Assembly: GCA_041745295.1 (NCBI GenBank)
Contig: JBGTJE010000028.1
Coordinates: 62,001-126,000, forward strand
Reading direction: 5' to 3'
DNA length: 64,000 nucleotides
Origin: JANMEB01 sp041745295
GTDB taxonomy: Bacteria; Planctomycetota; Planctomycetia; Pirellulales; Pirellulaceae
The stretch's first letter is position 1. The number at the start of each line of letters is the position of its first letter. The notes under the pieces are model-generated. The model searched no databases, was not told the origin of the DNA, and saw only the letters and a program-made list of their open reading frames with translations. A program made the position numbers and the translations under genes. This document shows, piece after piece, positions 50,446 to 59,369 of this stretch.

Positions 50446-53322
50446 CTAAGTGGGAATCCCAGCATCGCTAGACGCGGGGGCTTGCAGGTTGCGCAGCGGC
50501 GTCGGTCGCGACGGTTTTTCATCGTCGCCGCGTTTTCCACCGTAGCCGTAGCTGTAACCATAGCCATATCCGTACCCGTTGTACTGGTAGCCGGCGCGGT
50601 ACGCTCCGTAGCTGTATTGGCTGCCGTAACCGGATTGGTTGCCCACGCCATTGACGACCACGCCGATCAAGTTGGCGCCAACTGAATGCAGGACTTCCGT
50701 TGCGCGATCCGAACTGATCTTCACGTTCTTCTTGATGCGAATCGTGAGAATCACACCGTCAACGCGGGCCGCAACTGGGCAGGGATCGGTAACCGCCAAC
50801 ACGGGCGGCGTGTCCATGATGATGAAGTCAAAATGATGTCGCATTTCCTCGATCAATTCCCCAACCCGCGGCGTCGAGATCAGTTCAGCGGGATTCGTCG
50901 GCTTGGCGCCGCAGGGAAGAATTGAAAGACCTGGAATCTCTTCGCATTCGTAAACTGCGCTTCGCCACGACTTCTCGCCCAGCAGGACTTGTGGGAATCC
51001 CTCCTGGGTCTTGATCCCGAAGGAATGGTGGATGGAAGGACGGCGCATATCGGCATCGAGCAGCAGGACGCGTTTGCCGGATTGGGCGATCGACACGGCC
51101 AAGTTCGCCGCGATCGTTGACTTGCCATCGCCGGGCGTCGGACTCGTCACTTGGATGACCGAATTTGTCTTGCCTTTCGTGCTAAAAAACAACGCGGTGC
51201 GAATCGCGCGAAATGCTTCGGAGGCCTGTGCTTTAGGTCGGTGGTAGACGCAAATCGACGGATCGATGTACGAATTCTCGATTACGTGGCGCTTCGACTG
51301 TTGAATCACCGGAATATGCCCAATCAACGGCATGCTCAACTGTTTCATAATCTCATCCGGGTTATGGAAGGTCTTGTCGGACAGTTCGACTAGGTATCCC
51401 AACCCGAATCCGACCATCGAACCGAGAAAGGCACCCAGCGCCATGAGGATGAGTAGATCGGGCCAAACTCGTTCGCCAAGGGAGGGTTCGTCCAAGCGAA
51501 CGAACACGAAGCCCTCTTTGTCCGAGTCAACGTATCCTTGTTCGATATAACGCGGATTGATTTGCGCGAGGGTCGCCAACGTTTGTTGTAAAAACTCGCG
51601 GAACATTCGGACTTCATCGTCGGCGTCTTTAAGTTGCCGCGAGATTTCAGACTGCTTTACCGCCTTGCCATAGTGAACGTTGAAGTCTTGAATCAACCCG
51701 GGAAGTTGCGAGACGACTTCGTTGTATTTCAGCCCGAGCTCGTTGACGTATGCGCCCAGGAATTGCTCATCCGAAAAGGGCTTGGGCAATTCCTCGGGGG
51801 TTTGCCCGCTGTTCAATTCATCCAAGCGGGCCATGGATTGTCGATAATGCTCGATGGTCGCGTCGAGAACTTTGATGTCCGGGTGTTTTGTGCCAAGGTC
51901 CAGGATTTTGAATTCTCGATCGATCAACAGTTGATCGATTTTTTGTTGATATTCCATTTCCTCGCGAGCCTTTTCCGTGGCGGAACGCGAGTTGGGATCA
52001 AAACGGGCATTATAATCCGTGGTCCGGTCGATCTTTCGATTTATCGCGAGCGTCAGCACCAAGCCGCTCGCTGCAGGATTGGGCTTCCGGAGTTCCTCGA
52101 AGATCTCCGTTAGCCATTCCGGGACTGGATCTTTTTCGTCGAGTTCTTGTTTAGCGAATTGGGCAACAATCTTCAATTGCTCGTTAAGTGCAGCGGGTAC
52201 ACTACTGGGCGGTATGGCTGGATCGTCGGACGAAGGGGCCGGATCTTGGGTGACAACGGCTGTCGAGGATTCGTCGCCCGAGTTCACTGCGGGCGCTGGA
52301 ACTTCAATCGCTGGTTGGTCGCCTGCGGTCTCCTGAGGGATGCCGCTTGCAACGGCCGTATCATCAGGTGTGATTGGTGTCGTCGCTTCGCCAGAGCCCA
52401 AACTCGATTCACTTGGATTCAGTGGGGTCTGATCGGCGGCAAACTCCTGGATTGCGGCATCCGAAATGACTGCGGCACCCTCGGCGGCTTGATCGCCATC
52501 GCCGCCCACCTGACTCGTCAGCATGTCGTGAATCCATTGGATTTCCGCTCGAAGTTGAGCGCGAATTCTCTGCAAGTTTTCAACCTTGGACCGAACTTCG
52601 CCGACGATGGCGTTGTGGATGGTCATGTTGCCGGAATCGATCACGATGTCGGAGATTTCGTTCGCTTTAGCGTATTCATAGATTTCGTCGCGCTTCTTTT
52701 GGCGCATATCGATATATTCTTGGAGGTAGGCTTTAACACCCTTAAACGTCGTGACGACGCGATCCGATTCCGACGAGAATTGGAGCTCTAATTCCTTTTC
52801 GTAAGTGGACAAAATGCTATTGAGCATCGTCTTGGCATCCATCGCGTTGGTCGCCGTGAAAGCCAACTCGAAGACTTCGCCGTCCTCCTTGTCTCGATCA
52901 ACTTCAAGATCTTTCAAAACTTGTCGCAATCTCTCGTCATCGGAGAGTCCGTCAAAAATGCTCATCCGCTTGATTTCGGCCGATTGTTCAAAGCATCGGG
53001 CGACGGTTCGTTCGCTTAAAATATCCTTGTCGTGCCGCTTCAGAAGCGATTCTTGCCCCGGCAGAATTTGGTCGTTTTGGACCAGGGTCACTTGGGCTTG
53101 ATTGCGCGGCCGGATACGAACTTTGGCGGTCGACTGAAACCGCTCTTGGGCCTGGGTGAAATAGAGGTACGCAAGCCCTAGGCTGATGACCACGCAGAGC
53201 AAGATCAACCATTTCCTGCGGGCGAGCAGACCCCAGAAGCTGAATTTGGCCTGCTCAGGCTCAAACATATTTGCCCACGGATTAGGCTGTCCCTGAATAT
53301 CCGTAGATGGGAGCGTATCCAC
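50446..53322 (-). CDS. Wzc-type polysaccharide co-polymerase / BY-kinase
   Basis: 958 residues from GTG 53322, decided by GGAGG (53328-53332) 5 nt upstream; a TTG at 53334 lies in the ribosome site. It is a Wzz-like chain-length domain with membrane helices near residues 45-65 and 655-675 and a long coiled periplasmic part, broken by an acidic Ser/Pro/Thr-rich tract. Then a cytoplasmic BY-kinase: Walker A SPTPGDGKSTIAANL (Lys734), LLLDADMRRP (Walker A'), FDFIIMDTPPVLAVTD (Walker B). The tail holds many Tyr and Gly, typical autophosphorylation sites. No wza, wzx or wzy lies in the window. Confidence 0.93.
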   Translation of the reverse strand: MDTLPSTDIQGQPNPWANMFEPEQAKFSFWGLLARRKWLILLCVVISLGLAYLYFTQAQERFQSTAKVRIRPRNQAQVTLVQNDQILPGQESLLKRHDKDILSERTVARCFEQSAEIKRMSIFDGLSDDERLRQVLKDLEVDRDKEDGEVFELAFTATNAMDAKTMLNSILSTYEKELELQFSSESDRVVTTFKGVKAYLQEYIDMRQKKRDEIYEYAKANEISDIVIDSGNMTIHNAIVGEVRSKVENLQRIRAQLRAEIQWIHDMLTSQVGGDGDQAAEGAAVISDAAIQEFAADQTPLNPSESSLGSGEATTPITPDDTAVASGIPQETAGDQPAIEVPAPAVNSGDESSTAVVTQDPAPSSDDPAIPPSSVPAALNEQLKIVAQFAKQELDEKDPVPEWLTEIFEELRKPNPAASGLVLTLAINRKIDRTTDYNARFDPNSRSATEKAREEMEYQQKIDQLLIDREFKILDLGTKHPDIKVLDATIEHYRQSMARLDELNSGQTPEELPKPFSDEQFLGAYVNELGLKYNEVVSQLPGLIQDFNVHYGKAVKQSEISRQLKDADDEVRMFREFLQQTLATLAQINPRYIEQGYVDSDKEGFVFVRLDEPSLGERVWPDLLILMALGAFLGSMVGFGLGYLVELSDKTFHNPDEIMKQLSMPLIGHIPVIQQSKRHVIENSYIDPSICVYHRPKAQASEAFRAIRTALFFSTKGKTNSVIQVTSPTPGDGKSTIAANLAVSIAQSGKRVLLLDADMRRPSIHHSFGIKTQEGFPQVLLGEKSWRSAVYECEEIPGLSILPCGAKPTNPAELISTPRVGELIEEMRHHFDFIIMDTPPVLAVTDPCPVAARVDGVILTIRIKKNVKISSDRATEVLHSVGANLIGVVVNGVGNQSGYGSQYSYGAYRAGYQYNGYGYGYGYSYGYGGKRGDDEKPSRPTPLRNLQAPASSDAGIPT

Positions 53323-53856
53323 AATTGCCTCCAAACGAAGAGCACTTCTAAAAAGTCAGAGCTGCGAAGCCGTCAGCAGACTGCCACAGAAACTGAAAGT
53401 CGAACTCGTTCCGTTGTTTAATTCCACTCAATATACGCAATCCAACCCGATTCTCAACCGGATCGCAAAATTTCAGGCGTTTTTAACCAATTCCCGTCGC
53501 AAATAGTCCGGTCAGCTGGGAAATGAGAAATCGTTAGTTCCAACCCGGCGATTTTTTTGTCGACTTGGCCTCGAAGGCCATGGGCCGGCGAGACTTGTCC
53601 GATTCGCGATGTCTTGTCAACGAACGGCTTTGGCAAACTCGACACCGTCAACGCCAGAGCGGTTCTTGTGTGGATTCGACCAATTTGCGGGCCACGATCC
53701 TCAAAATCTATCTACGTCGACACGATGCGAAAAGTTTGCGCAGGGCGAATTCCGCATGCATGTCAAGATTTTACGATTGAAGTGGCGTTTCCTTGGCCGA
53801 ATTGTCCTCACAACCTCCGTCTCGAATTGGGCAAATTCTATTGCTACGATGTCGGA
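53323..53856. other. 534-bp divergent intergenic region, no recognised features
   Basis: Between the BY-kinase (minus) and mutS (plus). The ribosome site of the BY-kinase is at 53328-53332. No repeats, RNA genes or firm promoter motifs were identified, and the mutS frame is open from 53557, but translated text before 53857 does not resemble MutS. Confidence 0.55.
53328..53332 (-). promoter_or_regulatory. Ribosome binding site deciding a GTG start
   Basis: GGAGG, 5 nt before GTG 53322; fixes the start of the BY-kinase gene. Confidence 0.75.
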
Positions 53857-56475
53857 ATGTCCAAAAGCCCCATGATGCGCCAGTATGACGATGCCAAATT
53901 GGTCTGCGGCGACGCCCTGTTGTTGTTTCGCATGGGAGATTTTTATGAGCTCTTCTACAAAGACGCCGAAACGGCGGCCCGAACGTTGGGCCTGACCCTG
54001 ACTAGTCGGGACAAGTCCGAGTCGGCGGTTCCGATGGCGGGCTTCCCCTACCATCAGCTCGATGGCTACCTGGCCAAACTGATCGCAGCCGGATTCCGGG
54101 TTGGCATTTGCGAACAGGTCGAAGACCCCAAATTGGCCAAGGGAATAGTCAAACGGGAAGTCACCCGGATCGTATCACCCGGAACGTTGACCGACGATGC
54201 GTTGCTCGATCCCCGTCAAGCGAATTACCTGGCGATGGTTTGTGGCGATGTTCCGCTCGACCGACCCGGTGACGACGCGCGGATTGGGTTGGCCTGGATC
54301 GAGCTTTCCACCGGCATTTTTTATGCGGCGACGATCCGCGACGAGCAGTTGCTTGATCATTTGAGTCGCATTGCCCCGCGCGAAGTTCTGTGTGTCGAGG
54401 GTTCGCAATGGATTGCGCGGCTCAAGGCCGAGGCGTGGATGGTGACGACGCGCGCGGTGTGGACGACGGCGCTCGACCGTTCCGTCGACGCGCTTCAAAA
54501 GAAATTCGGGACCCTTACGTTGGACGGGTTTGGATTTGAACCGCAAGACGATGCGGCTCTCCGCGCGGCCGGCGGAATTCTCGAATACCTCAAAGAAACC
54601 CAAAAATCGTCGCTCGACCACGTCGATTCGCTGATCCCCTACCGCACCGTTTCGACGTTGGAAATCGATCGGGCCACGTGGCGATCGTTGGAAATTGCGC
54701 GGACAATTCGCGACAATTCCCGAATCGGGTCGCTGATCAATGTCGTCGATCGGTGTGTCACAGCCATGGGTTCGCGCAAGCTCGCGTTGTGGTTTTCGCA
54801 GCCGTTGACCGACGTGGAGCGGATTCGTCAGCGACAGGATGCAATCGAAGAATTGGTTGACGACGGTCGGTCTCGGGCGGAATTGCGCGAGTGGCTTAAG
54901 TCGGTTTACGACCTCGAACGATTGCTGGCGCGAGTCACGACTCAGCGAGCCACGCCCCGCGATCTGGCGTTTATTGGGCAGACGCTGGCAACCTTGCCAA
55001 AGTTTAAGTCGAAATTGGCGGCCCGAAATAGCGACCTATTAAACCGACTCGATGCCGATCTCGACTTGGCAAGCGAATTGCAGGAGAAATTGCAGGCGGC
55101 AATCGTGCCCAACGCCCCTCTCTCGCCGCGCGATGGGGGGTTCATTGTCGATGGCTTCGACTTGCGATTAGATGAACTACGCGAATTGGCCGCCGGTGGA
55201 AAGCAATGGATCGCAAACTACCAGCAACAAGTCCAGCGCGAAACGGGCATCGCGAACGTCAAGGTTGGCTTCAACAAGGTCTTTGGTTATTACCTCGAAG
55301 TCACCAATACACACCGCGATAAACTGCCTCCCGAATTCATTCGCAAACAGACGATCAAGAGCGGCGAACGGTTCATTACTCCCGAACTCAAAGTCTACGA
55401 AGAAAAAGTCCTGACCGCGGATGAAACCGCGAAACAACTCGAATGTGAGTTGTTTGGTGAACTGAGGGCGCTAGTGCAGGCCCACACCCATCGGCTCAAA
55501 CAGAACGCGGAAGTTCTGGCGACGCTCGATGTCGTATGCGGATTGGCCGAATTGGCCGAGCGGCACAAATACTGCCGGCCGATCGTGGACAACGATCGCG
55601 GAATTCATATCGTCGACGGGCGACATCCGGTGCTGGACATTAGCGAAACGCTGGGGACCTTTGTGCCCAACGACACGCAGATCGATGAAGAGCACGGCTG
55701 GATTCATTTGATTACCGGTCCCAACATGTCTGGCAAGAGCACCTACATTCGACAAGTTGCATTGATCACGTTGATGGCCCAGGTCGGAAGTTTCGTGCCT
55801 GCCAAATCGTGCCGCTTGGGGGTGGTCGACCGGATTTTCGCCCGCGTCGGGGCAAGCGATGAACTCAGCAAGGGCCAAAGCACGTTCATGGTCGAAATGG
55901 CTGAATCGGCCCGCATACTGAACACCGCCACTGCAGCCAGTTTGGTCATCTTGGATGAAATCGGCCGGGGTACCAGCACCTACGACGGCGTTTCGCTGGC
56001 TTGGGCGATGGTCGAATTCCTCCACGACCAAATCGGATGCCGCACGCTGTTTGCCACGCACTATCACGAACTGACTGAACTTGAAAAAGCGCTCAGCGGC
56101 GCGAGGAACTTCAACGTCTCGGTCCACGAATGGCAAGACACGGTTGTCTTTTTGCACAAAATCGTGGCCGGAGCGGCCAACAAAAGTTGGGGAATTCACG
56201 TGGCAAAACTGGCTGGAATTCCCAATTGGGTGCAACAGCGGGCCGATCAGATCTTGAGCAAACTAGAAACGGATCAGAATTCGGGCGTGCATTCGCCGGA
56301 CGTTGCGACTGCAGCCAGCGCCTCGTCCGGCGGCAAGATTCAATTGACCCTGTTTGAATATTCGCGCCACCCGCTTTTGGACAAGATTCAACGATTCGAC
56401 ACAGATCGGGCAACGCCGCTGAAAGCGCTACAAACCATCGAGGCTTGGAAGGCCGAACTGGCTCCAAAAAAATAG
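53857..56475 (+). CDS. mutS: DNA mismatch repair protein MutS
   Basis: 872 residues from ATG 53857; the frame is open upstream to 53557 with no similarity to MutS. N-terminal mismatch-recognition motif LLLFRMGDFYELFYKDAE with the Phe-x-Glu wedge FYE, connector IVSPGTLTDD, core helices, clamp, and the ATPase domain: HLITGPNMSGKSTYIRQV (Lys627), LDEIGRGTSTYDGVSLAW, FATHYHELTELE. The C-terminus ends at the usual helix-turn-helix (HPLLDKIQRFD...). The stop codon lies 2 nt from the end of rnpB on the other strand. Ribosome site weak. Confidence 0.97.
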   Translation: MSKSPMMRQYDDAKLVCGDALLLFRMGDFYELFYKDAETAARTLGLTLTSRDKSESAVPMAGFPYHQLDGYLAKLIAAGFRVGICEQVEDPKLAKGIVKREVTRIVSPGTLTDDALLDPRQANYLAMVCGDVPLDRPGDDARIGLAWIELSTGIFYAATIRDEQLLDHLSRIAPREVLCVEGSQWIARLKAEAWMVTTRAVWTTALDRSVDALQKKFGTLTLDGFGFEPQDDAALRAAGGILEYLKETQKSSLDHVDSLIPYRTVSTLEIDRATWRSLEIARTIRDNSRIGSLINVVDRCVTAMGSRKLALWFSQPLTDVERIRQRQDAIEELVDDGRSRAELREWLKSVYDLERLLARVTTQRATPRDLAFIGQTLATLPKFKSKLAARNSDLLNRLDADLDLASELQEKLQAAIVPNAPLSPRDGGFIVDGFDLRLDELRELAAGGKQWIANYQQQVQRETGIANVKVGFNKVFGYYLEVTNTHRDKLPPEFIRKQTIKSGERFITPELKVYEEKVLTADETAKQLECELFGELRALVQAHTHRLKQNAEVLATLDVVCGLAELAERHKYCRPIVDNDRGIHIVDGRHPVLDISETLGTFVPNDTQIDEEHGWIHLITGPNMSGKSTYIRQVALITLMAQVGSFVPAKSCRLGVVDRIFARVGASDELSKGQSTFMVEMAESARILNTATAASLVILDEIGRGTSTYDGVSLAWAMVEFLHDQIGCRTLFATHYHELTELEKALSGARNFNVSVHEWQDTVVFLHKIVAGAANKSWGIHVAKLAGIPNWVQQRADQILSKLETDQNSGVHSPDVATAASASSGGKIQLTLFEYSRHPLLDKIQRFDTDRATPLKALQTIEAWKAELAPKK

Positions 56476-56477
56476 TC

Positions 56478-56864
56478 CAAAGTCGATCGATAAGCCGGGT
56501 TCTGTTCGGCGATGCCGTGGCAGTCATTTATCTAGACCGCCCATTGCTGAGCGATTCAAGCAGCCTACCCGACGGTTCGGCGCGACGGACCGTCACGCGG
56601 CAAGTTGCCTTGCCTTCCGCCTATTTGGCCTTGCTCCAGATGGGGTTTACCAAGCCGAGCGAGTCGCCTCGCTCGCTGGTGAGCTCTTACCTCACCGTTT
56701 CACCCTTACCACGCCGCGGCCGAAGCCGCGCGTTCGGCGGTTTGTTTTCTGTGGCACTTTCCCTAGCCTTGCGGCCGGTCGGCGTTACCGACCATCTTGT
56801 CCTACGGAGCCCGGACTTTCCTCTGACAACTCGCGCTGCCAGCGACTACCTGATCGACTTTGGA
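56478..56864 (-). ncRNA. rnpB: RNase P RNA (rnpB)
   Basis: The minus strand matches bacterial type A RNase P RNA. The 5' conserved block is GAGGAAAGTCCGGGCTCC with GGACAAGATGG, mid-region AGTGCCACAGAAAAC, GGTGAAACGGTGAGGTAAGAG-type block, and the 3' block ACAGAACCCGGCTTAT. The two ends (CCAAAGTCGATC and GATCGACTTTGG) pair as helix P1, which fixes the boundaries to within a few bases. About 387 nt. It processes tRNA 5' ends. The 3' end abuts the mutS stop with a 2-nt gap. Confidence 0.93.
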
Positions 56865-57037
56865 CCAGTTTCTATTGTCGGCGATTGGAGCGGCGAAAGC
56901 AAACTCGCCAAGCCAGGATGAGATACGTCAGCGACGCCCGCCGAACGAAGATCCGTACCGCGGCACTCGCCGCTGCAATCGTGCAATTTGGTCTTTTTCC
57001 GCTGTAGCGACTATACTATTGATGAGGAATCCCGACC

Positions 57038-57268
57038 GTGAACGACAGTGCTCGGTATATTAAAATTGTCGAGTGGTCGGATGAGGATCAGTGCTTCGTC
57101 GGCCAATGCCCGGGGATCGTCGGTCCGTGTTGCCACGGAGACGACGAAGCTGATGTGTACGCGCAATTGTGCCGGATCGTCGATGAATGGCTAGCCACGC
57201 TCAAGAGCGAGGGCAAGCCATTGCCGCCAGCGACTGCTGGCCAGTGCATATCGCAAAGAATCGCGTAA
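57038..57268 (+). CDS. HicB-like antitoxin-family protein
   Basis: 76 residues from GTG 57038, with AGGA about 9 nt upstream. The fold pattern is that of a partial RNase-H-like HicB domain: YIKIVEWSDEDQCFVGQCPG with IVGPCCHGDDEADVYAQLC and IVDEWLATLKSEGK. No HicA-type toxin (a dsRBD of ~60 residues with a catalytic His) is next to it; the 3' neighbour is a decayed gene. It may thus be an orphan antitoxin relative. Gene direction away from rnpB. Confidence 0.75.
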   Translation: MNDSARYIKIVEWSDEDQCFVGQCPGIVGPCCHGDDEADVYAQLCRIVDEWLATLKSEGKPLPPATAGQCISQRIA

Positions 57269-57285
57269 ATACTCAGGGTTTTGAG

Positions 57286-57594
57286 CATGAATGGCGTTCT
57301 ATCAGACTTGCCGCTCGGTCGCATCATTGGCCGTGATCTAGACGCAATCACCCTTTGCACATACCAGATTTGTTTCCGCTTTGACGGCGGCAATCTCATC
57401 ACACCGACGACAGCTTAGGAGCTGCGGGACCCAAGTGGGGCGCTGCTTGATTCAGCGCAGGAGCATGATCCGGATCGACTATGAATTCACGCACGACGCG
57501 AAGGTTTCGTAAATTATTCTCGACACCAACGACTGGTTTTGGATCGGGTCCCATGCGGACTACGATAATCTTTTTCAACGGCTGTAAGCGCGGA
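57286..57594 (+). pseudogene. Decayed gene, unknown family
   Basis: ATG 57286 opens a frame of 43 residues (MNGVLSDLPLGRIIGRDLDA, then ITLCTYQICFRFDGGN) ending at TAG 57416. Past it the same frame reads ELRDPSGALLDSAQEHDPD and then breaks; a +1 shift continues YEFTHDAKVS, a TAA, IILDTNDWFWIGSHADYDNL and FQRL before a TAA. Two stops and one frameshift in otherwise protein-like text indicate a dead gene. It is 17 nt after the HicB-like gene. The family resembles small proteins with an LxGR-L motif that I cannot name with certainty. Confidence 0.6.
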
Positions 57595-57670
57595 ATAGGA
57601 AAATGCGAGTACGAGTACCGCTTCGCTGAGTACGAGCACGATGTGAAGAGTTAACGCCGTCGAGCGCGAC

Positions 57671-58099
57671 TTAGTTCTTTGCACCCATCATTTGCGTAAC
57701 TTGGTCGAACGGAGAATACGATAGCGGCCGAATCAGGATGCGGTCGCCGGGATGAATCGCGTAGTCCGTTTCGAATTTGACACGATGTTTGCCGGCGTCA
57801 AACTGCACCGGTAACTTGACGACCCCCATTTCCGAATTTGTCTTCCGCAGAATATCGATTTCGAAATTTCGATTCGACGATAATTGCCCTGACTCCTCCA
57901 AGACCGTTTGCGCCGTCGTCCCTTCGCGGAGCGGATAATTTTTGGTCTTGTTGCCGAACATCCCGCCCACGGTTTGCACCGTATAGGTTCCAAGTGCGAC
58001 TGGCGGAGTATTCGTTTGAAGACCGCCGCCGAGACGGGCGCATCCGATCGTGGCACAAAAAGCCCAGACAAAAAGTGTGCCCAGTAAACGAGTGCTCAT
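57671..58099 (-). CDS. Small lipoprotein, unknown function
   Basis: 142 residues. Lipobox ATIGC (Cys20) follows a hydrophobic signal (MSTRLLGTLFVWAFCATIGC). The mature part has TYTVQTVGGMFGNKTKNYPL and VLEESGQLSSNRNFEIDILR, then HPGDRILIRPLSYSPFDQV, a pattern close to the ends of SLBB/polysaccharide-export domains. It may be an envelope partner of an export system; that is a guess. Isolated from the SDR gene by a divergent gap. Confidence 0.65.
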   Translation of the reverse strand: MSTRLLGTLFVWAFCATIGCARLGGGLQTNTPPVALGTYTVQTVGGMFGNKTKNYPLREGTTAQTVLEESGQLSSNRNFEIDILRKTNSEMGVVKLPVQFDAGKHRVKFETDYAIHPGDRILIRPLSYSPFDQVTQMMGAKN

Positions 58100-58336
58100 A
58101 GGGAATCTCCGCGCTCCGCAAAGCCGACGTAATTCGATCGAACGATGTAAATCCCCCTGTTCACTTGATCGAAATCGGCAATTTGACCGGAAAACTTTAT
58201 TCGATCGGACGAGTTCGATTCGCTGTCAGATGGCTTGGTGGTACTGGCATTTCTCAAAAAGTAAGGCTTTGTACTCCCCGTTGGCGAAATGCGCACGGTT
58301 GCGACAATAGGACAAACCCAGTCATCGAAGTTGCTC

Positions 58337-59140
58337 ATGCCCAAGTGGAAAGACAAAATCGTCGCTATCACTGGCGGTTCTGCCGGCCTAGGACTGGCAA
58401 TTGCAAAAGAGTTCGGCCGCCGCGGGGCCAAGCCCATCTTGATTAGCCGCAACCAAGAAAACCTCGAACGGGCAATCGCGGAACTGAACGCTGAACGAAT
58501 CAGCGGTGAATATCTGGTTGCCGACGTCTTGGACGAATCGCAAATTGGTCAAGCAATTGACCGAATCATCCAACAGCATGGGCGGATCGATGCATGGGTC
58601 AATAATGTCGGGCGCTCGATCCGAATCGACATCGCCCAAGCCTCCGCGGAACACTATCGCGAACTGTTCGAAGTCAACTTGATTTCGGCGATTACTTGCA
58701 CCCGACTGGTCGTGCCGCACCTGGAAAAATCGGCAGGCCATTTGGTCAATATTGGTTCGCTCTCCTCCAAGACGGCGTGGCCGTTTTTGGCTCCTTATAC
58801 GACCAGCAAGTTTGCGTTGGCCGGCTACACGCAACAGTTGCGGATCGAAGGCCCGCGCAACGTCCATTACCTATTGGCTTGCCCGGGCCCGATCAAACGC
58901 GACGACGCGGGCTTGCGGTACAACGGCGGCGGACAGCAGCTCCCCGGTCACGCGCTTCAGCCCGGCGCCGGCGCTCGGATCGAAGGACTATCGGCAGGTA
59001 CCGTCGCGTGCGGAATCGTCGTTGCGTGCGAACGACGGCGTGCCGAAGTCGTGATGCCCTTTCGCGCGCGGATTCTGTTCGCGATTGCGGCATTCTCACC
59101 GCGCCTGGCCGATTGGGTCCTCCGCAAGCTCATCGGATGA
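58337..59140 (+). CDS. Short-chain dehydrogenase/reductase
   Basis: 267 residues from ATG 58337 (MPKWKDKIVAITGG). Classical SDR: cofactor motif TGGSAGLG (11-21 region), WVNNVG, catalytic Ser in NIGSLSS, and YTTSK (Tyr-x-x-x-Lys). LLACPGPIKRD follows. The C-terminus is longer and more hydrophobic (ARILFAIAAFSPRLADWVLR), suggesting membrane contact. Substrate unknown; lipid or sugar reductase roles are possible. Confidence 0.88.
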   Translation: MPKWKDKIVAITGGSAGLGLAIAKEFGRRGAKPILISRNQENLERAIAELNAERISGEYLVADVLDESQIGQAIDRIIQQHGRIDAWVNNVGRSIRIDIAQASAEHYRELFEVNLISAITCTRLVVPHLEKSAGHLVNIGSLSSKTAWPFLAPYTTSKFALAGYTQQLRIEGPRNVHYLLACPGPIKRDDAGLRYNGGGQQLPGHALQPGAGARIEGLSAGTVACGIVVACERRRAEVVMPFRARILFAIAAFSPRLADWVLRKLIG

Positions 59141-59169
59141 CGCCCACTCCACCCGAAGCGTTAGCGAGG

Positions 59170-59260
59170 TCTTCGCAGAGAATTTAGCGCAATGTCGCAA
59201 GGACGCAAAGGGTCGACCATTTTTATTTTTCCCACCTTTGCGACCTTGCGCCATCGCGGC
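59170..59260. repeat. Hairpin GCGCAATGTCGCAAGG ... CCTTGCGCCATCGCG
   Basis: Inverted arms around a T-rich loop (TTTTTATTTTTCCC) in the 229-bp gap between the SDR and xylose isomerase genes. It could act as a terminator for the SDR gene; the arms are long and imperfect, as for a dispersed repeat. Confidence 0.5.
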
Positions 59261-59369
59261 TTTGCATTTACTTCTTAATTGTTGGATGGGCGGTTGAGTT
59301 GATTCCCGCAACTCGCCACAATCACAACTCAATGGTGGTCCCTCGTTCTATTTTCTCAGGTTCAATTCC

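Noticed and set aside
53557..53856. N-terminal extension of the mutS frame
   Set aside because: The translation does not resemble MutS, and the family N-terminus begins just after ATG 53857.
56478..56864. Plus-strand ORF (56445-56921) as a protein gene
   Set aside because: The sequence is RNase P RNA on the minus strand; its conserved blocks and P1 pairing are unmistakable.
57269..57670. HicA toxin gene beside the HicB-like gene
   Set aside because: The reading frames there are broken and show no HicA motif; the stretch is called a decayed gene of unknown family.
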